64,000 nucleotides of DNA from Alphaproteobacteria bacterium (lineage in GTDB: Bacteria > Pseudomonadota > Alphaproteobacteria > Caulobacterales > Maricaulaceae), in contig JAJRSJ010000079.1 of assembly GCA_024278855.1 (NCBI GenBank), positions 1 to 64,000 of the forward strand, in the 5' to 3' direction. The notes beneath the pieces are model-generated. The model was not told where the DNA came from and did no database searches. It saw only the letters and a program-made list of their open reading frames with translations. The position numbers and the translations under genes are program-made. Below are positions 8,497 to 17,330 of the stretch, one piece after another. The number at the start of each line of letters is the position of its first letter. Position 1 is the stretch's first letter.

Positions 8497-9710
8497 ATTT
8501 CGATGTCGAAAAAATTCGTGCGAAATTTCCGATTTTGTCGCGCCAGATAAACGGAAAACCTTTGGCCTATCTCGACAATGCGGCCAGTGCGCAAAAACCT
8601 TTGGCGGTGATCGAAGCCGTGCAAAGCACAATGCAGCACAGCTATGCCAATGTGCACCGTGGCCTGCACACTATGGCTAACGAAACCACGCAAAGCTTCG
8701 AGGCGGCACGGCAAAAAGTTTGTGAGTTTCTCGGAGCTGCAGAAGCAAATGAAATCATATTTACCAAAGGGGCCACCGAAGCCTTGAATTTGGTCGCTTA
8801 CGGCCTGATGGGCGAGATCGAGGAAGGCGACGAGATTATCCTGACCCAGACGGAACACCATTCCAATATCGTGCCGTGGCATTTTTTGCGTGAGCGATTA
8901 GGTGCGGTGATTAAATGGGTGCCAGTGCTTGAGAACGGAACGCTAGACTTGGAGGTCTACGAAAGCTTGTTCAGTGAGCGTACGAAAATCGTCTCGGTCG
9001 TGCATATGTCCAATGTTCTGGGTACCATAAACCCGGTCAAAGCTATGGCTAAAACCGCGCACCAACACGGCTGTATTTTCGTGGTGGACGGCACCCAGGC
9101 GGCGGTGCATTTCCCGGTGGATGTGTTGGACATAGATGCGGATTTTTACGCCATGACCGGGCATAAATTATACGGCCCGACCGGTATAGGTGCGTTGTAC
9201 GGCAAGCGAGAAATGCTGGAGCGGCTGCGCCCGTTTCAAGGCGGCGGCGAGATGATCGAAGATGTGTTTTTAGACCGCATCACCTACGGGGACATTCCCC
9301 ATAAATTCGAGGCCGGCACCCCGCCGATCATCGAAGCTATCGGGTTGGGCGCGGCTATTGACTGGCTAAACCAGTTTGACCGCGCCGAAATTGAAGCCCA
9401 CGAAATGAAACTTTATGATCGCGCCTTGGCGGGCCTTAAGCAGGTTAATGCGTTTAAGCTTATTGACGATGCGCCCAACAAAGGTGCGGTTCTATCCTTT
9501 ACATTGGAAGGCGCACATGCCCACGATATTGCGCAAATTGTTGACAAATACGGCATAGCAATTCGCGCCGGGCAGCATTGCACCCAACCCTTGATGGAAG
9601 CGTTCGGCGTCCACTCAACGGCCCGCGCCAGCTTCGCTATTTACAACACCGAAGACGCAGTTGATCGGCTGATTAAAGCTGTTCACAAGGCACGCACTTT
9701 TTTATCGTAA
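8493..9710 (+). CDS. sufS: Cysteine desulfurase SufS (group II)
   Basis: A 405-residue PLP enzyme with Lys225 in TGHKLYGPTG, Asp199 in VVDGTQ, and the persulfide cysteine Cys363 in RAGQHCTQPLM, the short-loop group II signature. It supplies sulfur to the Suf scaffold. Group II enzymes need a partner such as SufE or SufU to relieve low activity; none is present in this window. Overlap with sufD by ATGA implies translational coupling. Confidence 0.96.
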   Translation: MNFDVEKIRAKFPILSRQINGKPLAYLDNAASAQKPLAVIEAVQSTMQHSYANVHRGLHTMANETTQSFEAARQKVCEFLGAAEANEIIFTKGATEALNLVAYGLMGEIEEGDEIILTQTEHHSNIVPWHFLRERLGAVIKWVPVLENGTLDLEVYESLFSERTKIVSVVHMSNVLGTINPVKAMAKTAHQHGCIFVVDGTQAAVHFPVDVLDIDADFYAMTGHKLYGPTGIGALYGKREMLERLRPFQGGGEMIEDVFLDRITYGDIPHKFEAGTPPIIEAIGLGAAIDWLNQFDRAEIEAHEMKLYDRALAGLKQVNAFKLIDDAPNKGAVLSFTLEGAHAHDIAQIVDKYGIAIRAGQHCTQPLMEAFGVHSTARASFAIYNTEDAVDRLIKAVHKARTFLS

Positions 9711-9734
9711 CAAAGACACTATATAGGTGAGACT

Positions 9735-10130
9735 ATGGAAGATATGAAAACAAATACAGAGCCACAGCGCGACGTTATCGACGTCGGCCCACCGCCTGAT
9801 ACATCCAAACCCACGGATGCGGACATTGAGCGCATCTCGGCGGAAGTGGTGTCGCAGATCAAGACCATTTACGACCCGGAAATCCCGGTGGATATTTATG
9901 AACTTGGCTTGATTTACAAAGTCGAGCTTGAGGACGACCGCACACTAAAGGTTGACATGACTTTGACCGCGCCGGGTTGCCCTGTGGCCGGAGAAATGCC
10001 AATATGGGTACAAGAGGCCTGTATTATGATCGACGGTGTTAACAAGGTCGAGGTCGATATGGTGTTTGACCCGCCCTGGACACCGGACTTGATGAGCGAC
10101 GAAGCCCGGCTTGAGTTGAACATGTTTTAG
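9735..10130 (+). CDS. sufT: SufT/DUF59 Fe-S assembly factor
   Basis: A 131-residue MIP18/DUF59 protein with IYDPEIPVDIYELGLIY, APGCPVAGEMP and MVFDPPWTPDLM, the standard SufT pattern with the DPE and the functional Cys in APGCP. It is involved in maturation of Fe-S proteins in the cytosol. AGGTGAG precedes the ATG. The first 35 residues are a variable acidic/proline-rich extension. Position between sufS and sufA is typical of alphaproteobacteria. Confidence 0.93.
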   Translation: MEDMKTNTEPQRDVIDVGPPPDTSKPTDADIERISAEVVSQIKTIYDPEIPVDIYELGLIYKVELEDDRTLKVDMTLTAPGCPVAGEMPIWVQEACIMIDGVNKVEVDMVFDPPWTPDLMSDEARLELNMF

Positions 10131-10211
10131 GTAAAAATTATGCATACCACCAACATCCCATCCCCTGCCACTTGAAAGACCAAGACTACAATAATTTTTT
10201 GCGAGGACGAT

Positions 10212-10586
10212 ATGGCCCAAACTAAAAAAAGACAAATCCCAAAACTCGTTACCCTAACGGACGCGGCGGCGGCGCGAGTGCGCGAAATTCTTGCCGAACG
10301 TGAGCAAGGCTATTTGCGTGTTGGTGTCTCAAACGGCGGTTGTGCGGGTATGGAATATCTGATGGAATATGTGGAGCAGCCCGAAAAATTCGACGAAGTG
10401 GTTGAGGATAACGGCGTGCAGATAGTGGTTGATGCCAAAGCGGTGCTATTCTTGCTAGGCTCTATTGTCGATTACGAGACCGAAATCCTGCACTCAAAAT
10501 TCGTGTTCAGAAACCCGAACCAGACCGATGCCTGCGGCTGCGGCGAAAGCGTAACCATCATCCCTGTGGAGGTCGCCGACGCTTAA
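10212..10586 (+). CDS. sufA: A-type Fe-S carrier protein (SufA/IscA family)
   Basis: A 124-residue A-type carrier with the three conserved cysteines: GGCAGM, and C-G-C in DACGCGESV near the C-terminus. These bind a cluster or iron for transfer from the SufBCD scaffold to apoproteins. GAGGA lies ahead of the ATG. It is the last gene of the suf run; an 81-base gap separates it from sufT and a REP-like hairpin follows it. Confidence 0.94.
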   Translation: MAQTKKRQIPKLVTLTDAAAARVREILAEREQGYLRVGVSNGGCAGMEYLMEYVEQPEKFDEVVEDNGVQIVVDAKAVLFLLGSIVDYETEILHSKFVFRNPNQTDACGCGESVTIIPVEVADA

Positions 10587-10595
10587 AATACATAA

Positions 10596-10686
10596 TGTCA
10601 TCCCGGTCAAGCCGCGAAGCGGCGCAGAGCCGGGATCTCGTACTTGCTGTAAACTACGAGATCCCAGGGCGGGACCCGGGATGACA
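10596..10686. repeat. REP-like palindromic repeat after the suf operon
   Basis: TGTCATCCCGG (10596-10606) and CCGGGATGACA (10676-10686) are inverted ends, and GGGATCTCGTA / TACGAGATCCC form the inner stem. The copy at 7358-7430 has the same ends and inner CTCG/CGAG pairing. At the 3' end of the suf operon it may stabilise or terminate the transcript, though there is no T-run. Confidence 0.85.
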
Positions 10687-10712
10687 AAACAAGAAATTAT
10701 ATTGGCAAAACC

Positions 10713-11297
10713 ATGAAACTCCTCATCTCGAAAACTTCCCCTTATTCCCGTAAAGTCCGTATTCTTGTGCGTGAGAAGGGGGTGGATGTTACGGAAATCG
10801 AAACCTTACCTTTTGATGATGAGGATGTGTTGCACAAAGCCAATCCTCTCGGCAAAGTCCCGGCCTTGTTGGTCGGTGAACGGGCGATTTATGACAGCCC
10901 GGTGATTTGTGAATATCTTGATGGTCTGGACAAACCCTGGCTGCCAGCGGGTCAGGCGGCATGGCGACAAAAAACTCTACATGCGCTCGGCGACGGTATC
11001 ATAGACGCAGTGCTGACCTTTCGTATGGAGCGTATTCGTCCGCAAGAGCAATGGTGGGATTTCTGGGCTATGCGCCAGGAAAATACTACGGGCAGGGCGC
11101 TTTTGCATCTTGAAAACATCGTGGATGAATTAGGCGAGCCGTGGGGGTACGGAAACCTGGCCGTGGCTTGTGCGTTGGGCTACATAGATTTGCGCGCCGC
11201 CGATATGCAATGGCGCACCCACGCCCCTAAACTCGCCAAATGGTTTGAAAGTTTTGAAGCCCGCAAATCCTACCAAGACACGGCTCCGCAAGAATAA
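10713..11297 (+). CDS. Glutathione S-transferase family protein
   Basis: A 194-residue two-domain GST. The thioredoxin-like N-terminus starts MKLLISKTSPYSRKVRI, with the SPYSRKV motif where a Ser/Cys contacts glutathione, then NPLGKVPAL (cis-Pro) and DSPVICEYLD, the glutathione-binding loop. The C-terminal half is all-helical (GYIDLRAADMQW). Similar proteins are annotated as YibF-type GSTs. The substrate is not predictable. It sits between the suf operon and uvrD, probably as its own unit. Confidence 0.88.
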   Translation: MKLLISKTSPYSRKVRILVREKGVDVTEIETLPFDDEDVLHKANPLGKVPALLVGERAIYDSPVICEYLDGLDKPWLPAGQAAWRQKTLHALGDGIIDAVLTFRMERIRPQEQWWDFWAMRQENTTGRALLHLENIVDELGEPWGYGNLAVACALGYIDLRAADMQWRTHAPKLAKWFESFEARKSYQDTAPQE

Positions 11298-11347
11298 ATT
11301 ACATAAGCACGGTTTACCCGCACATTTGTTTGCCTTATGTTCCGGCT

Positions 11348-13690
11348 ATGTCTTCACCTGATTCTATACCTATCTCCCCCCTACCAATATCTCAAAGAGC
11401 TATGGCGGGCGTTGTGTCTGCCGCACCTTATTTGGACGGACTTAATCCCGAACAGCGCGCCGCCGTTGAGGCTATTGATGGGCCGCTTTTGGTTTTAGCC
11501 GGAGCGGGGACAGGCAAGACGCGGGTGTTGACCACGCGCTTCACCCATATATTGGCCCAGGGCAAAGCTTGGCCGTCGCAGATATTATGCGTCACTTTCA
11601 CCAATAAAGCGGCCCGCGAAATGCGCGAACGGGTTAGCGAGCTTATTGGCGAACGGGTTGAAGGCTTGCCCTGGCTCGGGACATTTCATTCGGTCGCCGC
11701 CAAAATCCTGCGCATCCACGCCGAACTGGTCGGGCTTAAATCCAGCTTCACCATATTGGATACGGACGATCAGCTCCGGCTCCTCAAACAAATCCTGCGG
11801 GCCGAGAACATCGACGAAAAACGCTGGACACCCCGCCACCTTGGCCACTTGATTGATGGTTGGAAAAACAAAGGCAAGACGCCTGAAAAATTATCGTCCG
11901 GGGACGGCTACGGTTTTGCGGAGGGACGCGGGGCCAAATTATACCGCATATATCAAAGCCGGCTTAAAGATTTAAATGCGGCGGATTTTGGAGATCTATT
12001 GCTCCATAACCTGACCATATTCCAGAAACACCCGGATGTATTAGCCAAATATCACGCCAAGTTTAAATATCTTCTGGTGGACGAGTACCAGGACACTAAT
12101 GTGGCGCAATATTTGTGGTTACGTCTGTTGGCGCAACGTCCCGATAAAAGCGAACAGAACCTGTGTGTGGTCGGGGATGATGACCAGTCGATTTACGGTT
12201 GGCGCGGGGCGGAAGTAGACAATATTTTGCGTTTTGAAACTGATTTTCCCGGCGCGAAAGTGGTGCGTTTGGAACGTAATTACCGTTCGACCGAACATAT
12301 TTTAGCCGCAGCATCCGGGCTGATTACCGCCAATAAAGACCGGCTCGGCAAAACCTTGTGGACGGACGATAAGGGCGGTGACAAAGTGGTGGTCAGCGGC
12401 GTATGGGACGGAGCTGCCGAAGCTCGTGTTATATCGAGCGAGATTGAAAATTGGTTTAGCAAGGGCCGCAAATATAATGATGTGGCGGTGTTGGTACGGG
12501 CGTCGCGGCAAATGCGCTCGTTTGAGGAACGCTTTATTGCCCTTGGTCTACCCTACCGGGTTATAGGTGGGCCGCGCTTTTTCGAGCGGGCCGAAATCCG
12601 CGATGCCCATGCCTATCTGCGCACGGTTAAATCCGACACGGACGACTTGGCATTTGAGCGTATCGTCAATGTACCCAAGCGCGGCATTGGCGCAGTCACG
12701 GTGCAGAAGCTACAAATGGCGGCGCGGGCTATGGGTGTATCTTTGGAGGCGGCGACACGGCAGCTTGTAAAAACCGACGAGATACGCGGCAAGGCCCGCA
12801 CGGCTCTGCGCGCCTTTGTGTTAGACATAGACCGCTGGCGGACGGCAGGGGCGGATTTATCCCACACCGAACTGGCCGAGCGGATTTTGGACGAGAGCGG
12901 CTATACCGCCATGTGGAAAAGAGCCAGTGGGCGTAATGGGGACCCCAAAGCTGAAGGCAGGTTGGAAAACCTCAAGGAATTGATCCAGGCTATGGGTGAG
13001 TTTGACACGCTGGAGGCCTATATGGAACATGTCAGCCTGGTCATGGAGTTGGACACCGGGGCGGCAGATGATGACAAAATTAGCTTGATGACTTTGCACG
13101 GATCCAAGGGGCTAGAATTTCCGTTGGTGTTTTTACCGGGCTGGGAAGAAGGTTCGTTCCCGTCGCAAAAGTCTTTGGACGAAAGCGGTATGGCGGGCCT
13201 CGAGGAAGAACGCCGCCTGGCTTATGTGGGCATTACGCGCGCCAGAGAACGCGCCGAAATTTATTTTACCGCCAACCGCCAGATTTACGGTCAGTGGCAA
13301 TCCAGTATTCCGTCACGTTTTATCGATGAACTCCCCGCTGAGCATGTGGAGGTCAAGTCAGACACCGGGTATTTTGGTGGCGAGAATAATATGGCAGGCG
13401 GTTATACGGGTGTATCGGAAAGCTTTGTTGACAGCTTTGACGCAAGCTATACCAAACCCCGCTCACCCGGTTGGAATCGTTACCAACAAAACCAAAACAA
13501 AACCATAGACGGTTCCGCCACCCGTAAACCAACGCGCAAACCAAGTTCAAATTTCAAAACGGGTGAGCGCATATTCCACCAAAAATTCGGCTATGGCCAT
13601 ATCACCAATGTTAGCGGTAATAAATTGAGCGTCGCGTTTGAAAAAGCCGGAGATAAAAAAGTCCTGGACGGTTTTGTTGAGCGGGTTTGA
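11348..13690 (+). CDS. uvrD: ATP-dependent DNA helicase UvrD/PcrA
   Basis: A superfamily 1A 3'-5' helicase of about 780 residues, involved in nucleotide excision and mismatch repair. Seen motifs: Q-motif LNPEQRAAV, Walker A GAGTGKT, Ia TFTNKAAREM, II VDEYQDTN, III GDDDQSIYGWRGA, IV RLERNYRS, V LMTLHGSKGLEF and VI EERRLAYVGITRA. The C-terminus ends with the PcrA/UvrD Tudor-like tail (GERIFHQKFGYGHI). ATG 11348 is used; a TTG at 11330 or ATG at 11402 cannot be excluded because no clear ribosome site decides. Convergent with fdhD. Confidence 0.95.
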   Translation: MSSPDSIPISPLPISQRAMAGVVSAAPYLDGLNPEQRAAVEAIDGPLLVLAGAGTGKTRVLTTRFTHILAQGKAWPSQILCVTFTNKAAREMRERVSELIGERVEGLPWLGTFHSVAAKILRIHAELVGLKSSFTILDTDDQLRLLKQILRAENIDEKRWTPRHLGHLIDGWKNKGKTPEKLSSGDGYGFAEGRGAKLYRIYQSRLKDLNAADFGDLLLHNLTIFQKHPDVLAKYHAKFKYLLVDEYQDTNVAQYLWLRLLAQRPDKSEQNLCVVGDDDQSIYGWRGAEVDNILRFETDFPGAKVVRLERNYRSTEHILAAASGLITANKDRLGKTLWTDDKGGDKVVVSGVWDGAAEARVISSEIENWFSKGRKYNDVAVLVRASRQMRSFEERFIALGLPYRVIGGPRFFERAEIRDAHAYLRTVKSDTDDLAFERIVNVPKRGIGAVTVQKLQMAARAMGVSLEAATRQLVKTDEIRGKARTALRAFVLDIDRWRTAGADLSHTELAERILDESGYTAMWKRASGRNGDPKAEGRLENLKELIQAMGEFDTLEAYMEHVSLVMELDTGAADDDKISLMTLHGSKGLEFPLVFLPGWEEGSFPSQKSLDESGMAGLEEERRLAYVGITRARERAEIYFTANRQIYGQWQSSIPSRFIDELPAEHVEVKSDTGYFGGENNMAGGYTGVSESFVDSFDASYTKPRSPGWNRYQQNQNKTIDGSATRKPTRKPSSNFKTGERIFHQKFGYGHITNVSGNKLSVAFEKAGDKKVLDGFVERV

Positions 13691-13698
13691 GGCCCCCT

Positions 13699-14514
13699 TT
13701 ATCCCATACGTTTGACACCTCCGGTTTTGTCGCGGGCATAGACGGTAATGTTGGCCTGTTTGGCTTTCTCCAGAGCCAGGGTGGTCGGGCCGGATAGGGA
13801 CAGGATTGCCGGGAGTTTGGCGCGGGCGGCTTTGTCTATGATCTCATATGAACAGCGGGACGACATGAGCAAAAACCCGCTCGCCCGCGCAGCAGTTTTT
13901 ATGTTCGCATGCACTACCGCGCCAATGAGTTTATCCAGGGCGTTGTGACGCCCGATGTCCTCGCGCAAGCATTGGACGACGCCCACCTTGTTTACCCACG
14001 CCGCACCGTGAACACTTTTGCTGCGCTGGTTGAGTTTTTGCAAAGCGGCAAAATTGGCCATAGCGGTTTCCAGTGCGAATTTTTTGATGGAAACTGGTTT
14101 GGCCGCAACTGGTTTGAGCGGTGCAAATAATGCATCCGCATTGTCCAACCCGCATATTCCGCACCCGGCAGTGCCGACAAGATTACGGCGGCTCGTGCGG
14201 AGATCGAGGCGTTCCAGTCGCTTTGCACCGATTTTGAAATGCAGCTCTATACCTTTGTCCAAATGGCGGATTTCAAGGCTCTCTATATCCTCGGCCCTAT
14301 CGATAATACGCTCGCTTAAAGAAAACCCGAGGGCGAAGTCGGCCATGTCGGCGGGCGTGGCCAACATGACAGCGTAATTTCTACGGTTATAGATAAAGGC
14401 GACCGGGGTCTCGGCGGGGATATGCCAGACGCCTTCTTTAGGGGTGTCGAGAGAAGTGACCCTGTGCTCGTTGTCGGGTAGGGGCGGTTTGCCGATGACT
14501 GTCACTTTGAACAT
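13699..14514 (-). CDS. fdhD: Formate dehydrogenase accessory sulfurtransferase FdhD
   Basis: A 271-residue FdhD with the cysteine pair in GCGICG (Cys118 and Cys121), which passes sulfur from a desulfurase to the molybdenum cofactor of formate dehydrogenase. Family segments VWHIPAETPVAF-like, DFALGFSLSE and LREDIGRHNALDK are visible. Its ATG overlaps the fdhA stop by one base, so it is the last gene of the fdh operon. The order matches fdsC in fds operons; a separate fdsD was not found between it and uvrD. Confidence 0.95.
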   Translation of the reverse strand: MFKVTVIGKPPLPDNEHRVTSLDTPKEGVWHIPAETPVAFIYNRRNYAVMLATPADMADFALGFSLSERIIDRAEDIESLEIRHLDKGIELHFKIGAKRLERLDLRTSRRNLVGTAGCGICGLDNADALFAPLKPVAAKPVSIKKFALETAMANFAALQKLNQRSKSVHGAAWVNKVGVVQCLREDIGRHNALDKLIGAVVHANIKTAARASGFLLMSSRCSYEIIDKAARAKLPAILSLSGPTTLALEKAKQANITVYARDKTGGVKRMG

Positions 14515-17330
14515 TACTCGGCGGGTTCTGCGATGATTTGGCGAGATGTTTTCGAGGTTGTTCCCAAATCCCGTTGCCAGTCAGATTTGTGATTGGTCGG
14601 GACTATATTTACGGCGGTGACTTTATATTCCGGACACTCAGTAGCCCAGTCGGAATTTTCAGTCGTCACGATATTGGCACCGCTTTCGGGGTGGTGAAAT
14701 GTAGTATAAACCACACCCGGCGTCATGCGCTCAGAGATTCTGGCCCGCAAGCTAGTTTCGCCCTTGCGACTTTTAATGCTGGCCCAAGCCCCGTGTTGAA
14801 TACCGTAAGTTTCAGCGTCGGACGGGTGAATTTCAAGGAAATCTTCCCCGGCCCATTGGTTGTTATCCGTGCGCCGGGTTTGGGCGCCGACATTATATTG
14901 GCTGAGAATCCGACCCGTGGTCAGGATTAACGGGTAGCGGCGATTAGTGCGCTCGGTTGTCGGGATGTATTCGGTTAAGACAAATTTGCCCTTGCCGTGG
15001 GTGAAGCTGTCTACGTGCATGATCTCGGCTCCGTCCGGGAACTGGTCGTTAAATGGCCACTGTATAGACCCGCGCTTGTCCAGCTCGGCAAAACTGACAT
15101 TGGCAAATATGGGTGTGAGCTCGGCAATTTCGTCCCAAATCTCGGACGCGCTTTCGTGGCCCATATCATACCCCATTGCCCGGCCTAAATCCTGGGTAAC
15201 TTGCCATTCATCTTTGCCGGTCGGGGATACGCATACGGGCCGTACCCGGCCTATACGCCGCTCGGCATTGATGAAAGTCCCGTCCTTTTCCAAAAACGAT
15301 GTGCCGGGCAAAAACACATGGGCAAAGCGGGCAGTCTCGTTGAGGAATAAATCCTGGACAATGAGAATATCCAACGACCGCAAAGCGGCTTCCACATGAT
15401 GGGTGTCGGGGTCTGATTGGGCCACGTCTTCGCCTTGAATATACATGCCTTTGTAGGTGCCCGCCGCGGCTTCATTGAACATATTGGGAATGCGAAGACC
15501 GGGTACAGGGTCAAGCTTGCGACCCCATTTGTCTTCGAATAAAGCGCGGGTAGCGGTGTCACTAACATCGCGGTAACCGGAAAATTGGTGCGGGAACGAA
15601 CCCATATCGCACGAGCCTTGCACATTGTTTTGTCCGCGCATGGGATTAACGCCAACACCCGGTCTACCGATATTGCCGGTAATCATAGCCAAATTGGCCA
15701 TAGCCATGACCATGGTCGAGCCTTGGGAGTGTTCGGTGACACCGAGCCCGTAATAAATCGCCGCGTTGCCGCCTGTGGCATAAAGACGGGCTGCGGCGCG
15801 AATTTCATCTGCGCTAACACCCGTAATCTTCGACATAACATCCGGCGCATTGATCGGGTTTTTGATGAAATCCAACCAGTCGTCCAAGGATTTTTTATCA
15901 CAACGAGTCTGGGCAAAGCCCTTGTCGATCAGCCTTTCTGTAACAATCACATGGGCCATAGCATTGATCAATGCCACATTGGTGCCGGGTGTCAGGGCCA
16001 AATGATATTCGGCTTTGATATGTGGGGACTTGACCAAATCTATAGCACGCGGATCGGCGACAATCAACTTGGCCCGCTTGCCATTATTTTGTCTGAGACG
16101 TCGTTTCATTTGTGCGCCAAAAACCGGGTGAGCATCGGTGGGGTTAGTTCCAATGACCAAAATGACATCCGCGGCCAGGACGCTATCAAAGTTTTGGGTG
16201 CCAGCGCTTTCTCCAAATGTTTGCATCAGGCCGTATCCGGTTGGCGAATGGCAAACTCTTGCACAAGTATCCACATTGTTATTGCCAAACCCGGCGCGGA
16301 TCAGTTTCATCACAAGCCAGACTTCTTCATTGGTACAGCGCGATGATGTAATACCGCCGATAGATTTCACCCCGTATTTGTTTTGGGTGGTTTTTAACTG
16401 CGCTGCGGCAAATTCAAGGGCAGTATCCCAACCCACCTCGCGCCACGGTTCGTCAATAGTCTCTCGGATCATCGGTTTGGTGATGCGGTCTTGATGGCTT
16501 GCATAGGTATAGGCGAAGCGGCCTTTGACACAGGCATGGCCATGATTTGCCTTGCCGTCCTTGAGCGGCACCATGCGCACAATTTCTTCGCCTTTAAGTT
16601 CAACCTTGAATGAACAGCCAACCCCGCAATAAGCGCAAGTGGTGAGAACCGTTCTGTCGGGTTGGCCCCGTTCCAGTACGGTATTTTCAACCAGGGCGTT
16701 GGTCGGGCAAGCTTCCACACAAGCCCCGCAAGAAACGCATTCACTATCAAAAAACCCTTCCGCCATTCCGGCAACAACTTTGGAGTTTGCCCCGCGTCCT
16801 TCTATGGTTAGCGCGAATGAACCTTGTACTTCATCGCAAGCCCGCACACAGCGCGAGCAGACAATACAAGCGGCAGGGTCAAAGGTGAAATAGGGATTGG
16901 TGATGTCCTTTTCGGTGGCCTGCGGACAGACATCATAGGGGTTTTCGCTTAGCCCCAAATCTTTGGCTAATGTAACAAGCGCTGGGTCATTACCCGTATC
17001 CGACAGATACAACGCCATCACGCCTTTGCGTAATTTATGTAGTTTTTCAGATTGTGTGACCACCGCCATACCGTCGTCCACAGGCGTGGTGCAGGATGCG
17101 GGTGTACCTTTGCGGCCCTCGATTTCCACCAGACACAAGCGGCACGAGCCAAAGGCTGCCAAACTATCGGTGGCACACAATTTGGGAATGTCTATGCCTG
17201 CCAGCTCTGCCGCCCGCATAACGGACGTGCCTGCGGGGACGCTTATGCTTTGGTCGTCAATATCAAGGCGGACAACATCGCCGGACACAGAAACCGGAGT
17301 GCCAAAATCTTTCTCAATCAACAAAACCAT
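14514..17330 (-). CDS. fdhA: NAD-dependent formate dehydrogenase alpha subunit
   Basis: A 938-residue molybdopterin enzyme oxidising formate to CO2 in a soluble NAD-linked complex. Order of domains: N-terminal [2Fe-2S] domain (Cys52, 63, 66, 80), NuoG-like and ferredoxin-type 4Fe-4S motifs (ACIVCSRCVRAC; CVSCGACVEACP), the CAYCGVGC cluster, then the bis-MGD domain with the Mo ligand Cys360 in CARVCHSPTGYG (cysteine, not selenocysteine). All key residues are intact. It follows fdhB directly. Confidence 0.96.
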   Translation of the reverse strand: MVLLIEKDFGTPVSVSGDVVRLDIDDQSISVPAGTSVMRAAELAGIDIPKLCATDSLAAFGSCRLCLVEIEGRKGTPASCTTPVDDGMAVVTQSEKLHKLRKGVMALYLSDTGNDPALVTLAKDLGLSENPYDVCPQATEKDITNPYFTFDPAACIVCSRCVRACDEVQGSFALTIEGRGANSKVVAGMAEGFFDSECVSCGACVEACPTNALVENTVLERGQPDRTVLTTCAYCGVGCSFKVELKGEEIVRMVPLKDGKANHGHACVKGRFAYTYASHQDRITKPMIRETIDEPWREVGWDTALEFAAAQLKTTQNKYGVKSIGGITSSRCTNEEVWLVMKLIRAGFGNNNVDTCARVCHSPTGYGLMQTFGESAGTQNFDSVLAADVILVIGTNPTDAHPVFGAQMKRRLRQNNGKRAKLIVADPRAIDLVKSPHIKAEYHLALTPGTNVALINAMAHVIVTERLIDKGFAQTRCDKKSLDDWLDFIKNPINAPDVMSKITGVSADEIRAAARLYATGGNAAIYYGLGVTEHSQGSTMVMAMANLAMITGNIGRPGVGVNPMRGQNNVQGSCDMGSFPHQFSGYRDVSDTATRALFEDKWGRKLDPVPGLRIPNMFNEAAAGTYKGMYIQGEDVAQSDPDTHHVEAALRSLDILIVQDLFLNETARFAHVFLPGTSFLEKDGTFINAERRIGRVRPVCVSPTGKDEWQVTQDLGRAMGYDMGHESASEIWDEIAELTPIFANVSFAELDKRGSIQWPFNDQFPDGAEIMHVDSFTHGKGKFVLTEYIPTTERTNRRYPLILTTGRILSQYNVGAQTRRTDNNQWAGEDFLEIHPSDAETYGIQHGAWASIKSRKGETSLRARISERMTPGVVYTTFHHPESGANIVTTENSDWATECPEYKVTAVNIVPTNHKSDWQRDLGTTSKTSRQIIAEPAE

